Source: JAHEEL01 sp942491345 | GTDB lineage: Bacteria; Actinomycetota; Acidimicrobiia; Spongiisociales; UBA5794 | Assembly: GCA_942491345.1 (NCBI GenBank) | Contig: CALOAN010000006.1 | Coordinates: forward strand, 6,710-70,709 | Direction of reading: 5' to 3' | DNA length: 64,000 nt | In this document: in pieces, positions 15,421 to 24,119 of the stretch | Layout: every line of letters begins with the position of its first letter | Numbering within the stretch: the first letter of the stretch is position 1 | Notes under the pieces: model-generated | Database searches by the model: none | What the model saw: the letters and a program-made list of their open reading frames with translations, nothing else | What the model was told of the DNA's origin: nothing | Translations under genes and position numbers: made by a program

Positions 15421-17835
15421 GTGACTGCGAATCCGCTCACGCCATTCCTCAACCTGCGCACATCTGCGAGCCGGGAGCCGATCGGCGACGGCGGACCCGA
15501 CACGTGCGCGGCGTTGACGGCGGCGCTCGATGCCGGGATCGCAGAGCTCGGCTCAGGGATCGGTGCAGGAGAAGCGGTTGTTGCCCTCGGTGGGTACGGC
15601 CGCGGCGAACAGTGCATCTGGTCCGATGTCGACCTGATGATCCTCCACCACAAACGTGAGACCGAGCCGCTGGTTCAATCCGTCTTCTATCCGTTGTGGG
15701 ACGCCAACCTCAAAGTCGGGCATGCTGTTCGGTCGGTCCAGGAGTGCCGCATGGCCGGGCGAGAGGATCTCGAGACCCTCACATCGCTCCTTTCCGGGCG
15801 CCTCGTCGTGGGGGACACCGAGCTATTCGCGGAGTTCGAGCGTGCGCTCGGCGAGATTCTCAGAGAACGGGCATTGGCGCCGCGCCTCGCCGACCTCGAG
15901 AGGGAGCGGCGAGTTGCAGAGCCGTATCCGGTGATGGCGGCCGATCTGAAGGGAGGGAGAGGCGCGCTGCGGACACACGAAGGCTTCTGGTGGGAGCGCC
16001 GGCGTGCGGAGCTGATCGGTCTCTCCTACCCGGAGCAGACGGTCGAGGAACGCGAAGCGAAGACGGTCCTGCTGTCGATTCGCAACGCCCTCCATGCGGT
16101 GGCGGGTCGTCCCACCGACCGATTCCTCGTCGACCTCCGCGAACCGGCCGCCGCCTGGCTCGACACCGACGTCCAATCACTCGCCGTCTCGCTCACGTCC
16201 GCACTCCACATCGGTGACCGCCTCGCCGACCGTCGCTGGCCGGAGCTCCATGTTGAGCCGGAGTCCTCCGCCGGACTGGGACGCAGGGTGTTCGGAGCAA
16301 TCCGAACGCGGTTCTCTACGTCGGAGATGCAAGCGAACGGTGATGCTTCCGAAACCGTTCTCGCCATGGCGGTGCGTGCCGCCGGTCGAAGCCGAGGGGC
16401 CTGGTTCGATCCGGCGGAAGAGGACCTGATCCGAGCTGCTCCGCCCACGGAGTGGACCGCTGCCGACCGCACGGCGTTTGTGACACTGCTGTCGGCCGGG
16501 GGTCGCGGCAGGACGATTTTCGGGCTTCTCGAGGAGTTGGGATGGGTAGAACGGGAGTTCCCCGAGTGGATCCCGGTGTCGACCGCGCCGCAGCTCGCCC
16601 CGTTTCATTCGCATCCCAGCGGCTCGCACATGTGGCGAGCGGTGGATGAGATGCAGGCGATCATCAACGCCCCGGGCGCCGACCAACAGATGGTCGACGA
16701 GATCGGGTCAACTGAGGAGTTGCTGCTCGCGGCGTTCCTCCACGACATCGGCAAAGCCCAGGGCGGAAACCATGAGATCGTGGGTGCCCACCTTGCTGCG
16801 GCGTTCCTCCGGCGCGCCGGATTCGGACCGTCGACCGTCGCCTCTGTAGTCAATGCCGTCCGGCACCATCTCCTTCTCGCCGAGACGGCGACTCGTCGCG
16901 ACATCGCCGACCCTGCTGTGATCGACGAAGTCGCCTCGGTCATCGAAGACCTGCGCCAACTCCAGCTTCTGTATCTCCTTACGGTTGCCGACCTCCGGGC
17001 AACCGGCTCGACGATGTGGAACGAGTGGCGTTCGACATTGCTGGGTCGGCTGTATCGGAGGGTCGCCCGGGCGCTCGAGACGGGCGGGGCGGTTCGTGCC
17101 ACCCCCGATATCGAGGCGATCGTCGAAGCCGTGGACGGCCGGTTCGACCGTCGATTCATCGAGGAGCATGTCGATGCGATGCCAGGGGATTATCTCGACA
17201 CGACCTCGCCGCGCGAAGTGGCGTGGCACCTCGACGTGGTGTCCGCCCTCGACATCCCCGGCCTTGTGTCGGTGGATGCACACACCGCTGACCGAATTCT
17301 CGTTGCGGGGACCGACCGGGAGGGCTTCCTCCTTGCGGTCGGTCAGGCCTTCACCCGCAACGGTATCGGGGTCATGGACGCCCGCCTCCGTACCAGATCC
17401 GACGGAATCGCCCTGGACACCTTCCATGTCGCCGACGACCGAACAGGCGGGGCAGTAGCTCCGGAGCGGTGGGAGCGAGTTGCCGACGACCTGGTGAGCG
17501 CGCTCAGCGACGAGGACAGTCTTCGGTCCGCGATCGCCGAACGAATCCGGGCGTACCGCCGTCACGATGAAGGCCAGAGTCCCGTGGAGGTGCGCACGGA
17601 CCGCAGCGGTCGGAACACGGTCATCGAGGTACGTGCCCCCGACCGCATCGGACTGCTCCTGGATATCGTCGAAGCGCTTCATGACGAAGAACTTGACGTG
17701 CGCCTCGCGAAAATCGACACAATGGGTGGCCAGGCTCGCGACCTCTTCCATGTACGTCGATCCGGAGCGCCGATCAGGGGAGAAACCGAGCTTGCCGCCC
17801 TCAGAGCCCGGATCCAGGAGCGCCTCCACGACTGA
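15421..17835 (+). CDS. glnD: PII nucleotidyltransferase (uridylyl- or adenylyl-), GlnD
   Basis: Protein of 804 residues from GTG 15421, with GGAGG about 12 bases upstream. An upstream in-frame extension has no domain. Order of domains: nucleotidyltransferase with GGYGRGE and DVD (about 49-65); the GlnD-specific helical region; a metal-dependent HD domain with HDIGK (about 440); and two C-terminal ACT domains (about 620-690 and 735-804, VIEVRAPDRIGLLLDIVEAL). GlnD modifies PII under nitrogen limitation and removes the group when glutamine is high. In actinobacteria the characterised GlnD enzymes adenylylate GlnK. It converges with glnK-amtB rather than forming the usual amtB-glnK-glnD operon. 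Confidence 0.92.
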   Translation: MTANPLTPFLNLRTSASREPIGDGGPDTCAALTAALDAGIAELGSGIGAGEAVVALGGYGRGEQCIWSDVDLMILHHKRETEPLVQSVFYPLWDANLKVGHAVRSVQECRMAGREDLETLTSLLSGRLVVGDTELFAEFERALGEILRERALAPRLADLERERRVAEPYPVMAADLKGGRGALRTHEGFWWERRRAELIGLSYPEQTVEEREAKTVLLSIRNALHAVAGRPTDRFLVDLREPAAAWLDTDVQSLAVSLTSALHIGDRLADRRWPELHVEPESSAGLGRRVFGAIRTRFSTSEMQANGDASETVLAMAVRAAGRSRGAWFDPAEEDLIRAAPPTEWTAADRTAFVTLLSAGGRGRTIFGLLEELGWVEREFPEWIPVSTAPQLAPFHSHPSGSHMWRAVDEMQAIINAPGADQQMVDEIGSTEELLLAAFLHDIGKAQGGNHEIVGAHLAAAFLRRAGFGPSTVASVVNAVRHHLLLAETATRRDIADPAVIDEVASVIEDLRQLQLLYLLTVADLRATGSTMWNEWRSTLLGRLYRRVARALETGGAVRATPDIEAIVEAVDGRFDRRFIEEHVDAMPGDYLDTTSPREVAWHLDVVSALDIPGLVSVDAHTADRILVAGTDREGFLLAVGQAFTRNGIGVMDARLRTRSDGIALDTFHVADDRTGGAVAPERWERVADDLVSALSDEDSLRSAIAERIRAYRRHDEGQSPVEVRTDRSGRNTVIEVRAPDRIGLLLDIVEALHDEELDVRLAKIDTMGGQARDLFHVRRSGAPIRGETELAALRARIQERLHD

Positions 17836-17869
17836 TCGCACTCAACGGCAGTCGGATGCGATCAGTCGT
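17828..17869 (+). terminator. Long hairpin between glnD and glnK
   Basis: Perfect 13-bp inverted repeat ACGACTGATCGCA (17828-17840) / TGCGATCAGTCGT (17857-17869) with a 16-base loop. It includes the glnD stop codon and lies between convergent genes, so it may stop transcription from both sides. Confidence 0.65.
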
Positions 17870-17939
17870 GTGCTGTGTGTGGTCCTCCCCGCGTGCCGGG
17901 GATCCGGAGCCGATGTACGAGCCTCCGGCGGTCAATCGG

Positions 17940-18278
17940 TCAGATGGCGTCCTTTCCTTGCTCGCCGGTGCGGATTCGGACGACGGCCTCGACCGGGGTG
18001 ACCCAGATCTTGCCGTCTCCGATCTTCCCTGCGCTCGCGGTGGTCTGAATGACGTCGGTTGCCATGGCGGCGTCAGATGCGTCGACCACGATTTCGAGCT
18101 TCACCTTCGGCGTGAAGTCGACCGTGTACTCCGCCCCCCGGTAGGTCTCCGTGTGGCCGCCCTGGCGGCCGAAGCCCTTGACTTCGGTGACGGTGATCGC
18201 CTGGATGCCTGCGGATCTGAGGGCATCGATGACCTCATCAGCTTTGTGCGGCTTGATGACCGCGGTGATCAGCTTCAT
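17940..18278 (-). CDS. glnK: Nitrogen regulatory protein PII
   Basis: Protein of 112 residues, the canonical PII length. ATG 18278 follows AGGAG with good spacing; an upstream in-frame extension is not needed. The T-loop carries Tyr51 in YRGAEYTVDF, the residue modified by GlnD, and the B-loop TASAGKIGDGKIWV binds ATP/ADP and 2-oxoglutarate. The C-terminus is VEAVVRIRTGEQGKDAI. The trimer senses energy and 2-oxoglutarate and blocks AmtB when nitrogen is ample. The gene lies 13 bases downstream of amtB on the same strand, which supports GlnK-type function. Confidence 0.96.
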   Translation of the reverse strand: MKLITAVIKPHKADEVIDALRSAGIQAITVTEVKGFGRQGGHTETYRGAEYTVDFTPKVKLEIVVDASDAAMATDVIQTTASAGKIGDGKIWVTPVEAVVRIRTGEQGKDAI

Positions 18279-18291
18279 GTTGATACTCCTT

Positions 18292-19641
18292 TCAGCCCGC
18301 GGCCGGCGCCGTGGAAAGAACGTCAGGACCGTACCCCGGAGCGCCGTGCTCGATGACATCCAAGCCGGCGACCTCTTCCTCGGGCGGCACGCGCAAGCCG
18401 ATCGTCGCCTTGATGGCGAGGAACAGCAATCCGGTCGTGATGGTCACGAACGCGAACACCGCCACCACACCGATGAACTGGGTGAAGAGCTGATCGAATC
18501 CGCCTCCGTAGAACAGGCCGGTCTCCGTGGCGATGAGGCCAACCATCAGGGTGCCGAACGCCCCGCACACGCCGTGCACCGAGATTGCGCCGACGGGGTC
18601 ATCGACCTTTCGCCTTTCGAAGAAGAACACGGAGAACACAACAATGATCCCGGCAAGCGAGCCGATGAGCGCGGCGCCCCAGTTCGACACGTTGGCGGTG
18701 CCGGCCGTGATGGCGACGAGTCCGGCGAGGGTGCCGTTGCCGGCCATTGCCACGTCGGGGACTCCGGTCTTGACCCACACGGTGATCGTCGCGAACACCG
18801 CGCCGGTGGCTCCGGCAATCAGCGTCGTGAGGGCGATGTAGCCCACGGCTCCGTCGGCTGCGAGCTCCGAACCCGGGTTGAATCCGAACCACCCAACGAA
18901 GAGGATGAATACGCCGATGATGGCGAACGGTATCGAATGACCCGGGATGGCTCGTGGTGATCCGTCCTTCGCGTACTTCCCGATCCGCGGCCCGAGGATG
19001 ATCGCTCCCATGAGGGCGGCCCAGCCACCCACACTGTGGACGATGGTGGAACCGGCGAAGTCGATCATCGGCGTTGCAAGGGTCGAGAGCCAGCCTCCGC
19101 CCCACAGCCAGTGAACGACGACCGGGTAGATCAAAGCCGTGATTACGAAGCTGTAGATGAAGTAACTCTTGAACTTCGTCCGCTCCGCCATGGCGCCTGA
19201 GACGATGGTGGCGGCGGTCGCTGCGAAGGCCACCTGGAAGATGAAGAATGTCGGAAGTGACAACGTACCGAAGTAGCCATCGGCGAACACGCCCGTGTTC
19301 AGGAACCAGCCTTCGGTGCCGAAGAGCGCGTTGCCTGGACCGAATGCAATCGCGAATCCGATCAACGCGAATGCGATCACGCCGGCGGAGAAGTCCATCA
19401 AGTTCTTCATCATGATGTTGGCGACGCTCTTGGCTCGCGTCAGGCCCGCTTCCACGAGAGCGAAGCCGGCCTGCATGAAGATCACCAGGACTGCGGCGAT
19501 CAAGACCCAGATGTTGTCCAGGGTGACCTGTACCGACTCAGCTGTGATCCCATCCTGCGCCATCGCCGGCGCGGCCATCACGAGCGTCGAAACGCTTGCC
19601 GTGGCGCCCACGACGAGCAATCTCCTCTTCATCCTCTTCAT
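18292..19641 (-). CDS. amtB: Ammonium transporter
   Basis: Protein of 449 residues. ATG 19641 has GAGGAGG seven bases upstream. A signal-like segment ending AAPAMA-QDG precedes eleven predicted membrane helices, as in E. coli AmtB. Family signatures include FALVEAGLTRAKS, a His in the pore helix region VVHWLWGGGW, and AVHGVCGAFG-type HGVCGAFGTLMVG (second pore histidine). It conducts ammonium or ammonia into the cell and is gated by GlnK, whose gene follows after 13 bases. Upstream at 19741-19756 there is a direct repeat resembling GlnR half-sites. Confidence 0.95.
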   Translation of the reverse strand: MKRMKRRLLVVGATASVSTLVMAAPAMAQDGITAESVQVTLDNIWVLIAAVLVIFMQAGFALVEAGLTRAKSVANIMMKNLMDFSAGVIAFALIGFAIAFGPGNALFGTEGWFLNTGVFADGYFGTLSLPTFFIFQVAFAATAATIVSGAMAERTKFKSYFIYSFVITALIYPVVVHWLWGGGWLSTLATPMIDFAGSTIVHSVGGWAALMGAIILGPRIGKYAKDGSPRAIPGHSIPFAIIGVFILFVGWFGFNPGSELAADGAVGYIALTTLIAGATGAVFATITVWVKTGVPDVAMAGNGTLAGLVAITAGTANVSNWGAALIGSLAGIIVVFSVFFFERRKVDDPVGAISVHGVCGAFGTLMVGLIATETGLFYGGGFDQLFTQFIGVVAVFAFVTITTGLLFLAIKATIGLRVPPEEEVAGLDVIEHGAPGYGPDVLSTAPAAG

Positions 19642-19740
19642 CGGTGGCCTCCTCTGCCGTTGCCTTGTCTTTCGGTTCCTGAATGACAGGATCCGGTGTC
19701 CAGAGGACGACCGGATGTGGTGGCACGGTAGGAAGTGCAC

Positions 19741-19756
19741 GTTTCAGCTCTGTTTC
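19741..19756 (-). promoter_or_regulatory. Candidate GlnR half-sites upstream of amtB
   Basis: Read on the amtB strand the sequence is GAAAC-6 bases-GAAAC, about 100 bases upstream of the amtB start. Actinobacterial GlnR boxes are built of GTnAC and GAAAC half-sites separated by 6 bases. Both halves here are of the GAAAC type and no GTnAC partner is seen, so this is only a weak match. Confidence 0.3.
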
Positions 19757-19865
19757 GCCGGGATGAACAATCGAGAACGGTGCGAACGCTGCGCCCGCAG
19801 CCGCTCGATCGGGCATCGGCGCCGTTGGTTAGTATCGGCAACGCCCATCGATGAGAGGTCCAATC

Positions 19866-20339
19866 ATGGCGAGCAAATCCGCCAACAAGGCCCGGGTTCC
19901 TCCGCGATGGTTCGTGCGCCTCGCGTGGTTCTCCCACCGCGGCGTGTACCGCATCACCCGAGGCAAAGTCGGGTTGTGGCAACCGAAGCCGGGACGCTGG
20001 GGCACCTTGCGTCTCACCACCCTCGGGCGTCGATCCGGCGAGGAGCGCAGCGTCATCCTGGGGTACTTCGAAGACAGCCCGAATCTGGTGACGATGGCGA
20101 TGAACGGGTGGTCACCCGGTGAACCGGCATGGTGGCTCAATCTGCAAGCGCATCCCCAGGCCCGGGTTGAGATCAAAGGAGCTGACTACCCGGTCGTCGG
20201 CCGAGCAGCCGTCGGCGAAGAGCGAGCACGGTTGTGGGCCCGGTGGAGTGAGATCGACAAGGATCTCGATGCGTTTGCGGCTCTCCGGCCGACGGAGACC
20301 GCCGTGGTTGTCCTCGAACCCTCGAGCGATCCGGCCTGA
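19866..20339 (+). CDS. Deazaflavin (F420)-dependent nitroreductase-family protein
   Basis: Protein of 157 residues. ATG 19866 has GAGAGG eight bases upstream, better than the ATG at 19851. It shows the split-barrel Ddn-type fold: GVYRITRGKVGLWQPKPGRWGTLRLTTLGRRSGEER is the usual N-terminal pattern with the LTTxGRRSG cofactor loop, then PAWWLNLQAHPQARVEI, which is the core strand. Members in mycobacteria use F420H2 to reduce quinones, aflatoxins or the prodrug pretomanid. The F420 link and the family fit an actinobacterium. The substrate is unknown; it is probably transcribed alone, divergently from amtB. Confidence 0.87.
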   Translation: MASKSANKARVPPRWFVRLAWFSHRGVYRITRGKVGLWQPKPGRWGTLRLTTLGRRSGEERSVILGYFEDSPNLVTMAMNGWSPGEPAWWLNLQAHPQARVEIKGADYPVVGRAAVGEERARLWARWSEIDKDLDAFAALRPTETAVVVLEPSSDPA

Positions 20340-20500
20340 GCCCGCAGTTGCCGAGACTACGCTGGATGTGGTTCACAGACTGGGGGTGCGCTGGCCAGAG
20401 AGACCACAACAGGGGAAGTAGCAAGCAAGCCCGTACCCGTCACGTGGATGACAGCGGAGGTCTGCTGGGACGGCTTCAACCAACAGGAATGAGGTCGCAA

Positions 20501-21409
20501 GTGACACGCGAAGATGTTGAGTTTGAGAGTGACGGACTGAAGCTCAGAGGCCACCTGTATCTGCCGGAAGGAATCGAACCCCCCTATCCGACCGTCGTCA
20601 TGGCAGGAGGTTGGTGTTACGTCAAGGAGTTGATACAGCCCGAGTATGCCCGGTTCTTCGTGGACGCAGGTATCGCGGCGCTGACCTTCGACTATAGAAA
20701 TCTCGGTGAGAGCGAAGGGGAACCGCGCCAGCACCTCGACCCGTGGGAACAGATCTACGACATCATCAACGCCATTACCTATGCCAGCCTGCGTGATGAT
20801 GTGGACTCAGACCGAATCGGTGTGTGGGGGATCAGCTATGCAGGTGGTCATGTCTTTCCCGTCGCGGCGCTCGATCCGAGGGTCAAGGTCATCCTCAGCG
20901 TCGTGCCCATGCTCGATGGCTGGTACAACACCCTGAGGGCGAATTCGAATGTGGGATTGCGCGAACTCTGGGCTGTGATTCAGGAAGATCGCGTGGAACG
21001 ATTCAAGACGGGACAACACGGCACGATTCTGCATTCTGCCCACCCGCACGATGCGCCCTCAACCTTCCCCGCCCCGGAGACCTGGCCGATATTCAAGAAG
21101 TTCAAAGAAACGACGGCCCCCAACCATGAGCACTGGACGACCGTCCAGAGTTGTGAGTACGTCCTCGCCTACGACGTGACGCCCTACATGAAGCGAATCC
21201 TCTATCAGCCGACGCTGATGGTGACCTCCTGGTACGACGACATAACCATGACCGAGTTCGAAGTGCCGGCGTTCAACACCATCCCGTGTCCGCGCAAGAA
21301 ACTCGTCCAGGTAGGCGGCGGCGCCTCCCACATGTCACTGTACGACAACCCCGAGCACCTGGAGATCGTCGGCGAGGCGTGCGCGGACTTTGCCAAGGAG
21401 TTCCTGTGA
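20501..21409 (+). CDS. Alpha/beta hydrolase (DLH / acetyl-esterase-like)
   Basis: Protein of 302 residues from GTG 20501 (GAGG six bases upstream); ATG 20489 is a close alternative. The fold is clear: a strand and oxyanion turn PTVVMAGGWCYVKEL, a YRNLGESEGEPRQ lid region, nucleophile Ser in GVWGISYAGGH (about 117), and a C-terminal histidine in GGGASHMSLY. This arrangement is found in uncharacterised hydrolases near the dienelactone hydrolase and X-Pro dipeptidyl-peptidase-like groups. The substrate cannot be assigned. It stands alone between the Ddn-type gene and a convergent glycosyltransferase gene. Confidence 0.85.
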   Translation: MTREDVEFESDGLKLRGHLYLPEGIEPPYPTVVMAGGWCYVKELIQPEYARFFVDAGIAALTFDYRNLGESEGEPRQHLDPWEQIYDIINAITYASLRDDVDSDRIGVWGISYAGGHVFPVAALDPRVKVILSVVPMLDGWYNTLRANSNVGLRELWAVIQEDRVERFKTGQHGTILHSAHPHDAPSTFPAPETWPIFKKFKETTAPNHEHWTTVQSCEYVLAYDVTPYMKRILYQPTLMVTSWYDDITMTEFEVPAFNTIPCPRKKLVQVGGGASHMSLYDNPEHLEIVGEACADFAKEFL

Positions 21410-21543
21410 CAATCAGGGCGGCGCTCAGTCACGATTGATGTCGGTTGGCTAGCGTCGACGGATCTGAGGACTGCCGAAACACAACCGCTCGCTCGAACGG
21501 ATTGTGCGAGCCGTGCGGTTGACGGTATGCCGCCGCCAAGTCG

Positions 21544-22806
21544 TCACGAGTTCAGTCCGCGCCCCGCGGTGGGGGAGTCTTGCTTCAGCAGCTCCTCGAA
21601 GACGTCGGCTGCCGTGCCGGCTCCCCCGTATTCGGAGAAGGCGGCGGCCATCCGTTGTGCCCCGGCCCCGAGAGAGATTGCCTCTCGTACGGCCGATGCC
21701 AGGCTGGAAGCGCCCAAGTCTTTCGGGGGCAGCCTCACACCGGCGCCCGCATCCTCGACGCGACGGGCGACTTCGAGCTGATCCCGCCCGAATGGCACGA
21801 CAACCACCGGCACACCGTGCGCGAGCGCTCGTTGGGTGATTCCCATGCCCCCGTGACAGACGACCGCGGTCGCTCGGGGCAGGATGGAATCATGAGGAAT
21901 GAACCGTTCTACTCGGCTTTGGGGCGGCGGCTCCATCGCTAGCTCGTCTCGACTGAGCGCAGCGCTCGTGCCCACTACGAAGTATCCCTCTTGCGGAAGC
22001 CCCTCGAGGGCTGCGTCCAGAATCGCAGCGTCTTCTTGACGCTCGGTGGAGCAGGTGACCAGAACGATCGGGCGGTTCACCTCCGACATCCACTCGGGCT
22101 CATCGGACTCGGGGCCCCACGCCGCAGGACCCACGAAACGGAAGCTCTCAGGCCAGCTCTCACGCGGGTACTCGAGCGCCTCCGCCGTGAAGTAGATGAC
22201 CCGAGGAGGTCGCGTCAGGAAGCTCTCCATGGTCGTCAGTGGAGCGAGGCCGAGCCGGGTCCGTTGAGCGTTGATGCCGGGAAGTGCCAGCTTGGACAAC
22301 CTGCCGAAGGTAAGCCGCCCCGCAATCTCATCCCGTAGGCGGCCCGATACGCCGGTGTTGCGGCGGAAGCCGGGCCCGAAGGGCGGCACGCCACGCCCCG
22401 GTAGGGGAGTGAAATACGGCTGGAAGCTCGCCCACGGCAGCCCTGAGGCTTCCGCCACAGCTTGCGCCCCCCAGCTATTCGTGTCCACCAGCAGTGCGCC
22501 TGCAGAACTTTGAGAGATGGCACCAAGAGCATCATCCACCTCGTGTTCGGCTCGATCTCCGAAGACCTTCATCGAGAGCTTGAGAGCTCCCATCGGGTTC
22601 GACGCGCGCCAGTCGTCCATGTCCAGCGCCTCGATTGCGGGATCGATCGCGTCGGCACTGAGCCCGAGGGACCGGACCCGATCTACCTCTTCAGCGAGCG
22701 TGCGAACATGAACATCGTGGCCGCGCTGCTGCAACTCCAGGGCGACGCCGAGCGCCGGATACAGGTGTCCCCGAGCGGGGGACGTGTAGACAAGGATCGA
22801 TGCCAT
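21544..22806 (-). CDS. MGT-type glycosyltransferase (GT1 family)
   Basis: Protein of 420 residues starting at 22806. The N-terminal GT-B domain opens with SPARGHLYPALGVALELQQRGH, and the C-terminal domain has the UDP-sugar motif CHGGMGITQRALAHGVPVVVVPFGRDQ, both typical of the macrolide glycosyltransferase group (OleD-like). Such enzymes glycosylate, and often inactivate, small lipophilic molecules. The start codon shares one base with the stop of the upstream TetR gene (TGATG), so the two are coupled. A drug-induced resistance role is a fair inference, but modification of an endogenous lipid or pigment is equally possible. Confidence 0.88.
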   Translation of the reverse strand: MASILVYTSPARGHLYPALGVALELQQRGHDVHVRTLAEEVDRVRSLGLSADAIDPAIEALDMDDWRASNPMGALKLSMKVFGDRAEHEVDDALGAISQSSAGALLVDTNSWGAQAVAEASGLPWASFQPYFTPLPGRGVPPFGPGFRRNTGVSGRLRDEIAGRLTFGRLSKLALPGINAQRTRLGLAPLTTMESFLTRPPRVIYFTAEALEYPRESWPESFRFVGPAAWGPESDEPEWMSEVNRPIVLVTCSTERQEDAAILDAALEGLPQEGYFVVGTSAALSRDELAMEPPPQSRVERFIPHDSILPRATAVVCHGGMGITQRALAHGVPVVVVPFGRDQLEVARRVEDAGAGVRLPPKDLGASSLASAVREAISLGAGAQRMAAAFSEYGGAGTAADVFEELLKQDSPTAGRGLNS

Positions 22807-23465
22807 CAGGACTTCTCCATTCCGTTCAATAGGGTGATCATGATCGCCTCCACCTCTCCTCTCTCGAGGCCGAGGTCTCGGCGCAGCAGCTGCCACGTGC
22901 CCAAGTCGGTCGCCGCGATCGCAGCGTGAATCCGACGTTCCCGCTCTTGCCCGTGTGTTTCGGCAAGGGCGGCTCCGCAATGCCGCTCGACCCACACGCG
23001 GTGAATCCGGCGGCCGTCTTGCACCACCTCTCGTACAAGAGCAGAGTGATGCTCTTGTGCCACGAGATGCAGGACGACGTCACCATCCTGCTCGTAGTGG
23101 TCGAGAAGCGCCCCGAGCGCCGTCTCGAGGTCGGCGTCGTCGGGGACTGCTCGGGAGGTTGTGACGCGGACCCTTTCGCGTTTCGCCACCGCCTCGAATA
23201 GTTGCTCCTTGGAACCGTACCGTCGGATGACCGTCTGAACAGTGACGCCACTCTGATCAGCCACGTCCCTCAGGGTCACCTGCTCAAAGGGCAGCCGTTC
23301 GAACGCAGCCAGCGCCGCATCGAGGATCGCGTCCCCCGTGGCTCTTGTCGCCTCGGCTCGGGCGGTCATCCGGTACGGGCGCTTCGAGGTCTCGCCCGGT
23401 TCAACGTCGGCTCTACCGGCACCAGTGTTCGATCGGCGTTGTTGAACCGTGTCTCGACTATTCAT
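22806..23465 (-). CDS. TetR/AcrR-family repressor of the glycosyltransferase operon
   Basis: Protein of 219 residues. The helix-turn-helix spans about 38-85 (QVTLRDVADQSGVTVQTVIRRYGSKEQLFEAV), after a 30-residue basic, disordered N-terminus. The C-terminal domain is all-helical and unassigned. The ATG at 23465 is the first gene of a two-gene operon with the MGT glycosyltransferase. A 17-bp palindrome overlaps its start codon and -10 box, which indicates autoregulation. The transcript is probably leaderless. Confidence 0.9.
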   Translation of the reverse strand: MNSRDTVQQRRSNTGAGRADVEPGETSKRPYRMTARAEATRATGDAILDAALAAFERLPFEQVTLRDVADQSGVTVQTVIRRYGSKEQLFEAVAKRERVRVTTSRAVPDDADLETALGALLDHYEQDGDVVLHLVAQEHHSALVREVVQDGRRIHRVWVERHCGAALAETHGQERERRIHAAIAATDLGTWQLLRRDLGLERGEVEAIMITLLNGMEKS

Positions 23466-23500
23466 GTTAGTGACACTAACACGAAATAATCGGACGTCAA
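23465..23500 (-). promoter_or_regulatory. Leaderless promoter overlapped by TetR operator
   Basis: On the minus strand: TTGACG (23500-23495), 16-base spacer, TAGTGT (23478-23473), then 7 bases to the ATG at 23465. The perfect palindrome TGTTAGTG-A-CACTAACA (23465-23481) covers the -10 box and the transcription start. Repressor bound there would exclude RNA polymerase. Confidence 0.7.
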
Positions 23501-23630
23501 CACTCGGCTGAGTTCAGCGCTGCAGCCAGGCAGCACCGCAAGCTACGAACAACAGATCGCAAGATCGGTGTAGCAAGTCTGCCCAACCGGTCCTACGTTC
23601 GGATGGACGCACCCGACCCAGGAGGTCCCC

Positions 23631-24119
23631 ATGTCCGAGGATCATTTCACTGTCGCATCGATCGGCCGCGTCCAGGTCGATGAGGACGGCTTCGCGCTCG
23701 TCATCGCCGAGCCCTACCGACCGGCGCTCGCTGAACTCGACGGGTTCAGTCATCTGAACGTCCTCTGGTGGTGTCATCTCCTGGACGACCCCATGTTCCG
23801 AGAGATGACCATCGCCGAGCAGCCGTATCGCGACGCACCCGCCGAGATCGGCATCTTCGCCACCCGATCCCCGGCGCGGCCGAACCCGATCGCGCTGACG
23901 GCAGTGCCGGTGATCTCGATCGACGTGTCGAACGGCATCGTCCGTGTGGCGTTCATCGATGCCGAGGACGGCACGCCGATCCTCGATATCAAGCCGTATC
24001 TCCCGGCCGTCGATCGGATTCGCGGCGTGCGCACGCCCGCCTGGTGTGCGTCGTGGCCAGAGTGGTATGAGGACTCGGCGACATTCGATTGGGGATCGGT
24101 CTTCGAGAACGCTCAGTAG
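23631..24119 (+). CDS. trmO: TrmO/YaeB-family tRNA m6t6A methyltransferase
   Basis: Protein of 162 residues with an AGGAGG site before ATG 23631. It matches the UPF0066/TsaA family: VASIGRVQVDED at the start, the SAM-binding hallmark GIFATRSPARPNPIALTAV (about 83-101), and DIKPYLPAVD (about 122-131). TrmO uses S-adenosylmethionine to N6-methylate t6A37 in tRNA-Thr. Bacterial TrmO proteins are about 235 residues; this one has only the core domain, like many short actinobacterial and archaeal members, so the precise target may differ. Its 3' end overlaps a convergent AraC-type gene by 7 bases. Confidence 0.82.
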   Translation: MSEDHFTVASIGRVQVDEDGFALVIAEPYRPALAELDGFSHLNVLWWCHLLDDPMFREMTIAEQPYRDAPAEIGIFATRSPARPNPIALTAVPVISIDVSNGIVRVAFIDAEDGTPILDIKPYLPAVDRIRGVRTPAWCASWPEWYEDSATFDWGSVFENAQ

